Part shown: positions 7,705 through 15,461 of the stretch, piece by piece
Numbering within the stretch: position 1 is the first letter of the stretch
How the letters are laid out: every line of letters begins with the position of its first letter
NCBI GenBank assembly: GCA_002497765.1
Contig: DAET01000041.1
Span: 6,864 to 30,397 of the forward strand
Reading direction: 5' to 3'
DNA: 23,534 bases
From: Euryarchaeota archaeon UBA486
GTDB taxonomy: Archaea > Thermoplasmatota > Poseidoniia > Poseidoniales > Poseidoniaceae
Program-made: the position numbers and the translations under genes
Notes under the pieces: model-generated
The model's input: the letters and a program-made list of their open reading frames with translations, nothing else
Told to the model about the DNA's origin: nothing
Databases searched by the model: none

Positions 7705-8388
7705 TCACTCTGCTTCGAGGTAGGATTTCTCCGTGTGAGCTTCTGCCTCGATTCGTTCTTGGCGAATGGACATGGTGAGCGCCAGCATGCCAACGAGGGA
7801 AACGACCCCGAGAACGATGACCATGGATTGGTCGGTGGTTGAGTTGGCGGTTCCGGTAGCGCCTCCGGCTTGGTCATCGTCGTTTTCACAACCGATTCCA
7901 AAACAATCACCGGGACTTGGACCATCCTCCTCATGAACGTCTTTGTGGACCATGATGGAGTGATTCCAGACGGTTTCTGTGCCGTTGTGCGTTCGGTGAA
8001 CCCAGAACTGATACGTTCCAACACTGGCGTTCATATCGAATGCGTATTTTGAGGAAACCGCACATGTATCGTCGACCAGTGAACCGTTTTCATCAAGCTC
8101 GCACGTGTTGGTCAGCGTGGGCGACTCAAAGTCGTTGGAAGCGTTGAACACACCGTCCATGTCAACGTCAACTCGGACCACCATGCTGGTGTTGTCCGTG
8201 CTGTCTTCCATACGGAACCAAGCGATGTTGCCTTGGACGAAGGCGGGGTCGGTGATGTTCCCCGCTACCACACCTTCATCGGTCAAAATGACCGTGAGGG
8301 TTTGTTGGGTGTGACCCAAGGATGCAGGGGCGAACAGCGAGACCATCACCAGCAAACCGGCGAGAACCAAAGGACGCCCCTTTCCCAT
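7705..8388 (-). CDS. membrane-anchored degenerate cupredoxin-like protein (copy 1)
   Basis: A 227 aa surface protein. It has a signal peptide (residues 1-25, predicted cut after SLG, leaving His26 first), a beta-rich domain to about residue 150, a flexible acidic linker with C162/C167, one membrane helix at about 189-207 and a charged cytoplasmic tail. It aligns with the protein at 10924-11556, which looks like a cupredoxin. Here the first copper-ligand histidine is replaced by Met69, and the usual ligand cysteine is absent. A calcium-loop-like DVDMDG begins at 74, C96 and C109 could form a disulfide, and His131, 134, 143, 148 and 152 cluster near the domain end. Several N-x-S/T sequons suit an archaeal surface protein. 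It is divergent from an LVIVD propeller gene, 58 bases apart. Function is unknown. Confidence 0.75.
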   Translation of the reverse strand: MGKGRPLVLAGLLVMVSLFAPASLGHTQQTLTVILTDEGVVAGNITDPAFVQGNIAWFRMEDSTDNTSMVVRVDVDMDGVFNASNDFESPTLTNTCELDENGSLVDDTCAVSSKYAFDMNASVGTYQFWVHRTHNGTETVWNHSIMVHKDVHEEDGPSPGDCFGIGCENDDDQAGGATGTANSTTDQSMVIVLGVVSLVGMLALTMSIRQERIEAEAHTEKSYLEAE

Positions 8389-8407
8389 GGTGTTTGGGTA
8401 ATCACCA

Positions 8408-8417
8408 AATCATAAAG
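8408..8417. promoter_or_regulatory. shared AT-rich promoter core of a divergent pair
   Basis: AATCATAAAG reads CTTTATGATT on the minus strand, where TTTATG lies 23-28 bases before the cupredoxin-like ATG at 8388. The same AT-rich string is the only candidate for the propeller gene, whose ATG at 8447 is 30-39 bases away. The two opposite transcripts may therefore compete for or share this element. A similar string, CATAAA followed by CAA-CGG-ACGG, occurs in the paralogous pair at 11582-11604. Confidence 0.5.
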
Positions 8418-8446
8418 ACCAAACGGACGGATGGGTTGAGCGGTCC

Positions 8447-10225
8447 ATGGGCGGTAAAGAGGTTCTTCTTGGTATCTTTACGATTCTTTTCCTTACTTCC
8501 GCAACCATGCTGATCTTCGGTGACGACGTGGAGGCCAACGTTGTCGAAAACCCTGCACTTCGAAACGACGATCCCTTGATTCAAGGCGAAGGCCACAACC
8601 ACCAAAATGCAAGCCAGCACGCCTTTGGTAGCGACAACATGGAACTTCTCGACTTCAACCCCCTGACGACACCGGGCAACGCAGAAGTTCAGGTGGCCAC
8701 CACGCCCGACGGAGAAACCTACGCCTACCTTGCCGGTTGGAATGACATGCACATCGTCGATGTGACCGACCCAAACAACACCACGGTGATGGGGGTCTAC
8801 AACGACCCGAACACGCAAGTGCTTGACGTGAAGTACCTCGAATACAACGGTCGAGAGTACATCATTCAACAAAATCAACTCGTTGACCCGGGCAACTCCG
8901 ATCCGAACATCGGCGAATGGAGCGACCCCGCTCAGGTGACGGTCACGCTCATCGATGTCACGGACAAGACCAACCCAACGTGGGTTGATTCGTGGTACGA
9001 TGCCGACCATCCCACCGGCCCACACAACCTCTACACGCACATGATTGATGGCGAGTGGTACATGTTCGTGGCCAACCCCGACTACGACAACTGCAACGAC
9101 GCCATCGGGGAAGCTTGCGGTGGCGTGACGATTGCCCACCTCAACCTCGTGGGCTCTGCTGCTCGCAATCTCCCGAATGTTCCAGCATCCGGCCTCGGCC
9201 ACACCATCGTGAAGGTTGGCGAGTACGAAGTGTCGTGGGAGACCACGATGGGCGGCTGGATTTACATTCACGATATGACGGTTCAAACATGGCCTGGGGA
9301 AGACCCCAACGACCCACGCTTCGGTCGAACCTTTGTGTACGGGAGTTATTGGGAAGCCGGCCTCCGAATCGGTGATGTGACCGATGTCCCACACCCTGTC
9401 AACTCCCCCGAGGCCTACACCCTCCATGCCTCAACGTGCCGTGCCGGATTCGGTAATCCGTTGATGTGCCGATGGCGCGCCCCCGAGGTGGGCTTGTGGA
9501 TGGACTTCCTCGACCTCGATGGGGACGGCCAGCCCGATAGCGGCCCCACTGGCAATGAAAACGGCGGCCGTGTGTCCTACATTCACTACGCTGAACCCTT
9601 CCCCACGATGGTGGATTTGTCTCACGTTGGCTATTCGGACGAACCGGTTCACTTGGTGACGGCAGCCGTTGAAACCCTGAGCACCAGCGTAGGTGTCGGC
9701 GTCATGTACCTCATTGATACCACGGCCTACACGATGGAAGACGGCCAGTTCAAATTCCAGCCCAAATTGATTCGGGACTGGGAGATTCCCTATGCAGAAG
9801 ACCACTGCTACGGTGCTGATTGTGAAGCCCATCCAAACGAAGACGAGTGGTTACTGTTCTCACCGCATAACCTCGACAGCACCTATTTCGAGACGGACGA
9901 GACCACCGATCAAAGTCACGGCGGTGGCTGGGACGGCCGTCTGTACATCTCCCACTATCATGCAGGATTGTGGGTCGTTGACATTGAAACGCTGGTGGAC
10001 CCCACCAACCCCGATGATCGCATTGCGGTGCACGAGGAAGCGACCGTTGCTTACTACCTCCCACACGGCGAGGATGGGACACCGCTCGATTCGAGTTTCT
10101 ACGACTTTGGCTGGGTACCGTTCCTCTGGGCGGTCGAACATCACGACGGAATCACGTATGCTTCGTGCATTTCGACCGGCCTCTACCTGGTTCAGCTTGA
10201 CATTGACCTCCCCTATCGAATTTGA
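8447..10225 (+). CDS. membrane-anchored LVIVD-type beta-propeller, histidine-rich (copy 1)
   Basis: A 592 aa extracellular protein with an uncleaved-looking N-terminal membrane helix (about 7-24). The body is built of LVIVD-type blades, for example MHIVDVTDPN (101-110), VTLIDVTDKTNP (166-177), GSYWEAGLRIGDVTD (299-313) and YISHYHAGLWVVDIE (500-514). A calcium-loop-like DLDGDG is at 356-361. Histidine motifs shared with the paralog at 11652-13664 are HNH (50-52), GPHN-x3-H (191-198), IH (274-275), IHYAEP (379-384), SPHN (472-475) and HYHAG (503-507). They could form a metal site. The gene is followed 9 bases later by a SCO1 copper chaperone. Copper-dependent methanethiol oxidase is also a propeller encoded beside SCO1 in some bacteria, so an oxidase role is a reasonable guess, not a demonstrated one. 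Confidence 0.8.
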   Translation: MGGKEVLLGIFTILFLTSATMLIFGDDVEANVVENPALRNDDPLIQGEGHNHQNASQHAFGSDNMELLDFNPLTTPGNAEVQVATTPDGETYAYLAGWNDMHIVDVTDPNNTTVMGVYNDPNTQVLDVKYLEYNGREYIIQQNQLVDPGNSDPNIGEWSDPAQVTVTLIDVTDKTNPTWVDSWYDADHPTGPHNLYTHMIDGEWYMFVANPDYDNCNDAIGEACGGVTIAHLNLVGSAARNLPNVPASGLGHTIVKVGEYEVSWETTMGGWIYIHDMTVQTWPGEDPNDPRFGRTFVYGSYWEAGLRIGDVTDVPHPVNSPEAYTLHASTCRAGFGNPLMCRWRAPEVGLWMDFLDLDGDGQPDSGPTGNENGGRVSYIHYAEPFPTMVDLSHVGYSDEPVHLVTAAVETLSTSVGVGVMYLIDTTAYTMEDGQFKFQPKLIRDWEIPYAEDHCYGADCEAHPNEDEWLLFSPHNLDSTYFETDETTDQSHGGGWDGRLYISHYHAGLWVVDIETLVDPTNPDDRIAVHEEATVAYYLPHGEDGTPLDSSFYDFGWVPFLWAVEHHDGITYASCISTGLYLVQLDIDLPYRI

Positions 10226-10234
10226 TGTGATATC

Positions 10235-10903
10235 ATGCTTCACCGATTTACCGTTGTTTTGATGTCTCTTTCTCTTCTCTTTGCGGGGTGCATGTCACCT
10301 GGCGAGATCGATACGTGGACGCCCCACGGTGAGCCCTTGGAAGGCGTCAAAGTGCTCGACTTTACCTTGACCAGCAGCGAGGGAACGGACTGGACGTACT
10401 CCGAAGAGGCTGCGAACACCACCTTGGCGATCGCCTTCTTGTTTACCAACTGCCTCGACATTTGTCCCATTGTTACGCACAACATGAAGTGGGTGAAGTC
10501 CCAATTGAGTGAGGACGAACTCAACAAAACCACCTTCATCACCATCACGGTTGACCCGTGGCGAGACAATGTCACCGTGTTGCACGACTGGAAGACGGGC
10601 ACCAAATCTGAGTGGGCTCACCTCACCGCTTCAAGCAACGACTCGGAAAGCCCTTCCATGAGGGCCCTACAGGATGTTTGGATCAACTTTGGCGTCGGTT
10701 TGACCATTGAGGAGTACGAGGCCAACAACGAAAGCAACAACTCAAACTCATCTGCTCGCCACCACCCTGACGATTACACCGTCAACCACGAGACAGGGAC
10801 GATTCTAGTGGACCGGTTCGGGTACCAGCGAGTGTGGTGGGGCGACAACGATTGGGTCCTCGATTTGTTCCTTGAAGACCTTCGTTATCTCAACACACTG
10901 TGA
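10235..10903 (+). CDS. SCO1/SenC family copper chaperone lipoprotein
   Basis: A thioredoxin-fold copper-delivery protein anchored outside the membrane. Its lipoprotein signal ends in LFAGC (Cys19). The copper site is complete: CLDICP (C73, C77) and His185 in TVNHETG. The VDPWRD string (106-111) matches the family's VDPxRD. The protein is 222 aa, normal for SCO. A low-complexity N/S-rich loop near 162-174 lies just before the ligand histidine and carries sequons. SCO proteins usually load copper into cytochrome oxidase CuA or into other periplasmic copper enzymes. Here no oxidase subunit is nearby. The gene is 9 bases behind the histidine-rich propeller and clearly in its operon, so that protein is the obvious candidate client. 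Confidence 0.92.
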   Translation: MLHRFTVVLMSLSLLFAGCMSPGEIDTWTPHGEPLEGVKVLDFTLTSSEGTDWTYSEEAANTTLAIAFLFTNCLDICPIVTHNMKWVKSQLSEDELNKTTFITITVDPWRDNVTVLHDWKTGTKSEWAHLTASSNDSESPSMRALQDVWINFGVGLTIEEYEANNESNNSNSSARHHPDDYTVNHETGTILVDRFGYQRVWWGDNDWVLDLFLEDLRYLNTL

Positions 10904-10923
10904 ACGCTCCTGGATACCTGTTC

Positions 10924-11556
10924 TCAGGAACGGCGAACCAAGAGAAGAACCAACAGACCAGCGGCACCGATGCCTGAACCCACTCCGATAAGGAGGAGCA
11001 TGCGCTGCGCTTGATTATCCTCCTCCTCAACGGGACCCTCGTCGCTGTTTTTCCGATCTTCAAATGTACCAAACGTACTCCCGATGTCAGGCGCGGTTGA
11101 ATTTTCGATGTGAACGTCCTCAACCACAACGATGGTTCCATTGAGAACGGTTCCGTCAGAAAGCCGGTCTTCGTAGTTGTACTCTCCAATGCCCCATGTC
11201 CCGTTAAACCAAACCATGAACGTGACGTTGCAATCCGACTCGTTGGTCGCCCCCGTCTCGTTTTCATTCGTCGTTGTGTTGCAATCAGCGACGAGTTCCC
11301 CGGAATCCCAGTCATCTGTACCGTTGAACAACCCATCACCATCGAAATCGAACACGATGCGATGGGTGATGTTTTCCCGTCCGTCGGTGTTGTGCCACAC
11401 GACTGAATCGTTGTAGGTAATTTGGGATGAGCCTGGCATCAAACCACTCTGTTTGATGACGACGGTGAAGGTGTCAGCGGAATGGGCTTGAACAGCCCCG
11501 ACGCCAAGCATTGAAGAAAACAAAGCAAGGCACACCAGCAAGGGGAGACGCTTCAT
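10924..11556 (-). CDS. membrane-anchored cupredoxin-like protein (copy 2)
   Basis: A 210 aa surface protein paralogous to 7705-8388. The signal peptide (1-24) has a good cut site after VQA, leaving His25 as first residue. The domain reads like a cupredoxin: early strand, VVWHNTDG (52-59), His65 where the first type-1 copper ligand normally lies, and a C-terminal strand GIGEYNYEDRL...GTIVVVE where the usual Cys and His ligands would be. Those are replaced, so a classic blue copper site is unlikely. A calcium-type loop DFDGDGLFNGTD occupies 70-81, and C92/C109 match the cysteine pair in copy 1. There are many N-x-T sequons, an acidic linker and a membrane helix at about 186-206. It is divergent from the second propeller gene and convergent with the SCO1 gene. 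Confidence 0.78.
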   Translation of the reverse strand: MKRLPLLVCLALFSSMLGVGAVQAHSADTFTVVIKQSGLMPGSSQITYNDSVVWHNTDGRENITHRIVFDFDGDGLFNGTDDWDSGELVADCNTTTNENETGATNESDCNVTFMVWFNGTWGIGEYNYEDRLSDGTVLNGTIVVVEDVHIENSTAPDIGSTFGTFEDRKNSDEGPVEEEDNQAQRMLLLIGVGSGIGAAGLLVLLLVRRS

Positions 11557-11581
11557 CGGGCAACGCTACATTGGCCGGATA

Positions 11582-11588
11582 CATAAAA
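11582..11588 (-). promoter_or_regulatory. TATA-like box of cupredoxin-like copy 2
   Basis: The minus strand reads TTTTATG, 26-32 bases before the ATG at 11556. It is the left part of an element, CATAAA...CAACGGGACGG (11582-11604), also found in the promoter of copy 1. Confidence 0.5.
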
Positions 11589-11621
11589 CAAATCAACGGG
11601 ACGGCCACACCCGCCCGTGTC

Positions 11622-11630
11622 TTGAAATAC
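11622..11630 (+). promoter_or_regulatory. TATA-like box of LVIVD propeller copy 2
   Basis: TTGAAATAC lies 22-30 bases before the preferred ATG at 11652. Its spacing supports that start over the earlier ATG at 11511, which would lie inside the divergent gene. Confidence 0.4.
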
Positions 11631-11651
11631 ACCTCCACCAACGCACACATC

Positions 11652-13664
11652 ATGCGAACGGAGCAGTTGAAAGAAGACGAGCGAGCGGCCGACAAGGTCA
11701 TTGTTATTGCCTTGGTTTCGTTACTTACAATCAGTCTTATTTCGGGCCTTGCCTACATGAGCCTTGACGACAGCGGCGACGATAACGAGGGAGATCAAGC
11801 TGCAGCATGGATTGATCCTGTTGTTGAAATTGAGGATGAGAATCACAGCCATACCGACCTTCTCGCACATCGATTGCAGACGGAAAACATGCTGCTCATC
11901 GACTATCACAACCTCAACTGTGACGGCAACGTTGCCCCACCTGCAGAATTGGACAACGTCGCAGGCCGCCCGTGCTACCCTGAATTCAAGAACACCGGCC
12001 CCACACCCGGTGATTCTTCTGAAATTTCAATCGAAGGAAATTTCTTGGAAGATTGCGAGAAGAAGCCTGACGGAACCGGCGGTTGCTACGCTTACGTCTC
12101 ATCGTACAACCAGTTTGAGATTCTGGACATCTCCGAGCCTAACAACATCGTGCTCCTTTCGACCTACTATGCTGAAATTGGCCGCATGATCGACATTAAG
12201 GTCACACCCGATAACAACTGGGTGCTCGTGAACCACGAACTGACCAACAGCGATTTGGACCCCATTCCACAAGACGACGACGCCAACAGCGGCGCAAATC
12301 GCCTCGACGTCATTGACGTCTCTGACAAAATGAGCCCCATCAAAGTGGCCGAGTGGAACAACCCTCCCGCAGGCTTCCACAACCAAGACTTGCACGTTGA
12401 TTGCGATTGGGAAGACGCCCCTCCCATTTACGCACAGGAAGAGTGCCATCTCTTCCTCTACGGTGCAGACCCCTACCCGGAAATGGTTGAGGGCGATTCC
12501 GGGGTGTTCTACAAAGGCACGCAGATTTTCTACGTCCCGCTCGGCTTTGAGTCGTGGCGCCCCGATGTCAACGATGAAGACCAAAACACGAGCCGTGAAA
12601 TCATTCGTTGGGGTGGCTATTCCCCTGAGCCCGAGACCACTTGTGGTGGCTCACTTTTCAACCACGACAACGTGTTCCACATTCACCCCATCACCGGACA
12701 AGCCCTGCTTTACATCTCGTACTGGGATGCAGGTCTTCGCATCGTCGATGTGTCAAATCCCCCTCCCGTTCCTGACCCTGAAGGCATTTCGTGGCCTCAA
12801 GACTACGAAGTTGGGCGCTGGCTTGGTTGCCCCAGTGCAGACGATGGATGGTACGGACCCAACGGCGGTGGACACGCCAACATGACCCCCGAAGAATGGG
12901 GCGGCAGCACCGGAGCACTCAATGGAAACGGATGGATTCACTACGCCATTCCTTACGACCATCTCCTCTGCAACGGGGCCGCTGAAACCGACCCTGTTGA
13001 AACCTGGGACGCTGAGTGCGGCACTGGGCCTGAGGACCCTGTGTTCGGTATCAACTGGCGACACCTCACCATGATCGCCCCCGAATACGGCACCAACACC
13101 AACCACACAGGTTACATCTGGACCATCGACACCACCGACCCGGCCAAACCTTTCCTCTTGAGCAAGTGGAAGCTCCCCGGCGAAAGCATCCTCCCTGACG
13201 GTACGGTTCACGAGCACCACTACATTCCCGGCGGCTACATCTACAGTCCCCACAACGGCGACACGGGCACGAACGGCCACGTTTACTGGACGCACTACCA
13301 CGCTGGAAATTGGGTGACCGACCACAGCAACATTTGGAAGGATACGGTCTGGGTTGACGGCGTTCCAGCCCCTGAAGTTGGCTTCCCTGCCATCAAAGAA
13401 TTCGCAGAAACCGTCACCATGGGCTACTTCCTCCCCTCGGGCCCGACATGGATTGAAGACCCGAAGGAAACATTGGGCTACGATATGGCAGATTGCTGGG
13501 CATCCTGCATGATTCCGTTCGACTGGGGCCTCCAGTACGACCCGCGAGGCTACCTCTTCATTTCTGAAATGGTTTCAGGCGTGTACGTGGTGCAGATGGA
13601 TGAAGACCGCGATGCGAGGTACCTCTACCCGCCAACGTACACGGCCATTGAAGACGACGAGTGA
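11652..13664 (+). CDS. membrane-anchored LVIVD-type beta-propeller, histidine-rich (copy 2)
   Basis: A 670 aa paralog of the propeller at 8447-10225. A charged N-terminus and one membrane helix (about 16-36) anchor it, with the body outside. Blades include FEILDISEPN (155-164), LDVIDVSDK (218-226), ISYWDAGLRIVDVSNP (355-370), YIWTIDTTDPAKP (488-500) and THYHAGNWVTD (547-557). Histidine motifs shared with copy 1 are HSH (65-67), GFHN-x3-H (241-248), HIHP (343-346), IHYAIP (429-434), SPHN (532-535) and HYHAG (548-552). Cysteine number is higher than in copy 1 (about a dozen), suggesting several disulfides. The frame is open back to an ATG at 11511, but that would overlap the signal-peptide region of the divergent gene. 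It converges on the M28 copy B gene with 10 bases between. Catalytic activity is unproven. Confidence 0.8.
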   Translation: MRTEQLKEDERAADKVIVIALVSLLTISLISGLAYMSLDDSGDDNEGDQAAAWIDPVVEIEDENHSHTDLLAHRLQTENMLLIDYHNLNCDGNVAPPAELDNVAGRPCYPEFKNTGPTPGDSSEISIEGNFLEDCEKKPDGTGGCYAYVSSYNQFEILDISEPNNIVLLSTYYAEIGRMIDIKVTPDNNWVLVNHELTNSDLDPIPQDDDANSGANRLDVIDVSDKMSPIKVAEWNNPPAGFHNQDLHVDCDWEDAPPIYAQEECHLFLYGADPYPEMVEGDSGVFYKGTQIFYVPLGFESWRPDVNDEDQNTSREIIRWGGYSPEPETTCGGSLFNHDNVFHIHPITGQALLYISYWDAGLRIVDVSNPPPVPDPEGISWPQDYEVGRWLGCPSADDGWYGPNGGGHANMTPEEWGGSTGALNGNGWIHYAIPYDHLLCNGAAETDPVETWDAECGTGPEDPVFGINWRHLTMIAPEYGTNTNHTGYIWTIDTTDPAKPFLLSKWKLPGESILPDGTVHEHHYIPGGYIYSPHNGDTGTNGHVYWTHYHAGNWVTDHSNIWKDTVWVDGVPAPEVGFPAIKEFAETVTMGYFLPSGPTWIEDPKETLGYDMADCWASCMIPFDWGLQYDPRGYLFISEMVSGVYVVQMDEDRDARYLYPPTYTAIEDDE

Positions 13665-13674
13665 TTGCGCACCG

Positions 13675-15270
13675 TCACAGTTCATTGGGCACGGGCGTTT
13701 GGTCCATGTGCAAGAAGGCGTAAACCGCCCACCATGTGACGATGTCCCAGGAATGGACCAGGTTGTTGATGCCGGTTGAATCGTCGGTTCCCATGTATTC
13801 GATCATGGTCTCCATCGTATCGCACTCCCGGTGATAGCACGGGTACCCGTCCACCAATCCATTCCAACCCAGTGTTGCAACGCCAATGTTCTGAAACGAA
13901 TCATGGTCGCTACGAGCGGTTGGCGACTCGTAGATGGCCACGGTGTCTTCGTAGATGTCACCCCACAACGGGCTTTCTCCGCCCGCAAGCCACGCTTCTC
14001 GCCCTCGCTCAATTTCATTCCCGAGGTCGAGGGCGTCAGCACCGATCCACTCAGCGAGGTAATACATGCCAGCTTGGTCAACGACGTCCTCCGTTCCATC
14101 CGGCCCGAGATAAACGGAGAGTGCATAATCGCCGGGGTAGTTCACACCGGCCATGTCCAGGTTCAGGTAGTTGCTCACGGTCACGCCCTCGGGAAGGTCG
14201 TTGGCAAAGGAGCGAGAACCCCACAACCCTTCTTCCTCAGAAGACCACAGGCAGAACACCATGGTCCGACGCGCATCGAACTCTGCGAGCACACTGGCTG
14301 TGGTGAGCACCATGCTTGACCCCGCGGCATTGTCGTACGCACCGTGTCGAGTTCCGTAGCCAGGGATACCTGCTTCAGCGCCGGGGGTGAACGCCACGGG
14401 TGGAGCGATGTCAAAGTGCGCGCCAAAGATCAACCACTCGTCAGGATAAACGGAACCGTCCTTGTAGCCGCAGATGTTGACCGCCCATGCTGTGTTCGAT
14501 TGGAACCGATGCACCTCCACCCGGTCAAGGCCGTAGCCTTGCATGACGCCTTCAAAATACGTGATGGCGTGTTCGTAGGAGGGGTTGGCATTTCCAATCC
14601 ATCGGTCGAGGTAGCCGACGGCACCGTCGGGCCCGCACGTGGCACAAGGTGTATCGTCGGCGATGAAGTCCACCCATTCGTAGACGTCTCGGCCGTTCAC
14701 CCATCCGTCGCTCGCGCCAACACCGTCGGCCTCCGTCAAATCAGCACGGGAGGGTCGATTTGTTTCCATAACGATGGCAATGGCCATTTCGCCACTGGCG
14801 TTTCCGGGAACCAACCACGGCCATTCTCCACCAACATCTTCGTTGGGAACGGCTTGAACAGCCGATCCATTCATCGGATTTTCCAGCCAGGTTGACCATG
14901 AAACATCGGCAGGCCGAATGGGCCATTCTGTGCGACCGATGTCGTCAATGAAGAACACAACCTCGTCGTTTCGGGGCGGGAAGAGGATGTTCATGCTCAA
15001 TCGTTCGCCTGCCTGCATGTCAAGAACGGTTCCGTTTTGAGCACGCATGGACCCTGGGTCTTGGATGAAGTAGGGGATGTAGACCGCCAAATCTTCTTCA
15101 GCTGCGACGGTCAATTGTTGCCACATCCCTGCTTCAAGCGGACCGCTTCCTTCAACGGTTAGGGCCGACGCATCCATGGCACTGCTTTCGGCTTCACCGA
15201 AGCAACCCGCTAGCGGCGCGAGGCACATGATGAACATCAAGGTGAGCGCCTTCACATGTCGCTGATTCAT
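13675..15270 (-). CDS. secreted M28 zinc peptidase, lipoprotein (copy B)
   Basis: A 531 aa extracellular M28-family metallopeptidase. The signal peptide ends in LAPLAGC (Cys23). An N-terminal domain (about 35-200), aligning with copy A through motifs such as WPIR and LDMQAGE/IDMKAGE, precedes the peptidase domain. Zinc ligands and catalytic base are all present: H285 in GAHFD, D313 in GAYDN, E345/E346 in WSSEEEG, D372 in NLDMAG and H480 in CYHRECDT. SDH sits at 454-456. The glycine-rich insert of copy A is missing. The gene ends 10 bases from the end of the second propeller gene. Together the two peptidases bracket the two propeller/cupredoxin pairs, which suggests common use in processing extracellular protein. 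The cleavage preference cannot be read. Confidence 0.9.
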   Translation of the reverse strand: MNQRHVKALTLMFIMCLAPLAGCFGEAESSAMDASALTVEGSGPLEAGMWQQLTVAAEEDLAVYIPYFIQDPGSMRAQNGTVLDMQAGERLSMNILFPPRNDEVVFFIDDIGRTEWPIRPADVSWSTWLENPMNGSAVQAVPNEDVGGEWPWLVPGNASGEMAIAIVMETNRPSRADLTEADGVGASDGWVNGRDVYEWVDFIADDTPCATCGPDGAVGYLDRWIGNANPSYEHAITYFEGVMQGYGLDRVEVHRFQSNTAWAVNICGYKDGSVYPDEWLIFGAHFDIAPPVAFTPGAEAGIPGYGTRHGAYDNAAGSSMVLTTASVLAEFDARRTMVFCLWSSEEEGLWGSRSFANDLPEGVTVSNYLNLDMAGVNYPGDYALSVYLGPDGTEDVVDQAGMYYLAEWIGADALDLGNEIERGREAWLAGGESPLWGDIYEDTVAIYESPTARSDHDSFQNIGVATLGWNGLVDGYPCYHRECDTMETMIEYMGTDDSTGINNLVHSWDIVTWWAVYAFLHMDQTPVPNEL

Positions 15271-15362
15271 GCCCGGCCGACCCCACCTCCCTTGTTCAAA
15301 TCAACGGTGTTCTTGCAACCGAATCTCCCACTCCTCGTCTATATTCATTCAAAAATCACTTT

Positions 15363-15423
15363 CGGAAAACGAGATACTGCGAGCCGGTGTTTCCGTGATA
15401 CGGAAAACGGCTACCGAAAAAGG
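15363..15423. repeat. repeats and hairpin in the leader of the DDAH gene
   Basis: CGGAAAACG occurs twice in the same orientation (15363-15371 and 15401-15409), 38 bases apart, with a related CCGAAAAAGG at 15414-15423. The second copy is also the right arm of an inverted repeat: GCCG (15383-15386) and TTTCCG (15390-15395) pair with CGGAAA (15401-15406) and CGGC (15408-15411) across the loop TGATA. This lies in the 191-base gap (15271-15461) between M28 copy B and the DDAH gene, which otherwise holds TATA-like strings at 15295-15302 (minus) and 15339-15346. It could be an operator array or, if transcribed, a 5' leader hairpin. Confidence 0.55.
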
Positions 15424-15430
15424 GCGAAGG

Positions 15431-15439
15431 GGTTAAAGG
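15431..15439 (+). promoter_or_regulatory. TATA-like box of the DDAH gene
   Basis: GGTTAAAGG lies 23-31 bases before the ATG at 15462, directly after the repeat cluster. That position would let a protein bound to the repeats control initiation. Confidence 0.4.
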
Positions 15440-15461
15440 ACGCCCGCACGCCGACTCAATC

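Noticed and set aside
8402..9427. Open minus-strand frame of 341 codons opposite the first propeller gene
   Set aside because: It mirrors the propeller codons, starts mid-gene and shows no motif or promoter.
11511..11651. Longer N-terminus for the second propeller
   Set aside because: It would overlap the signal-peptide codons of the divergent cupredoxin-like gene and push the membrane helix inward. A TATA-like box suits ATG 11652.
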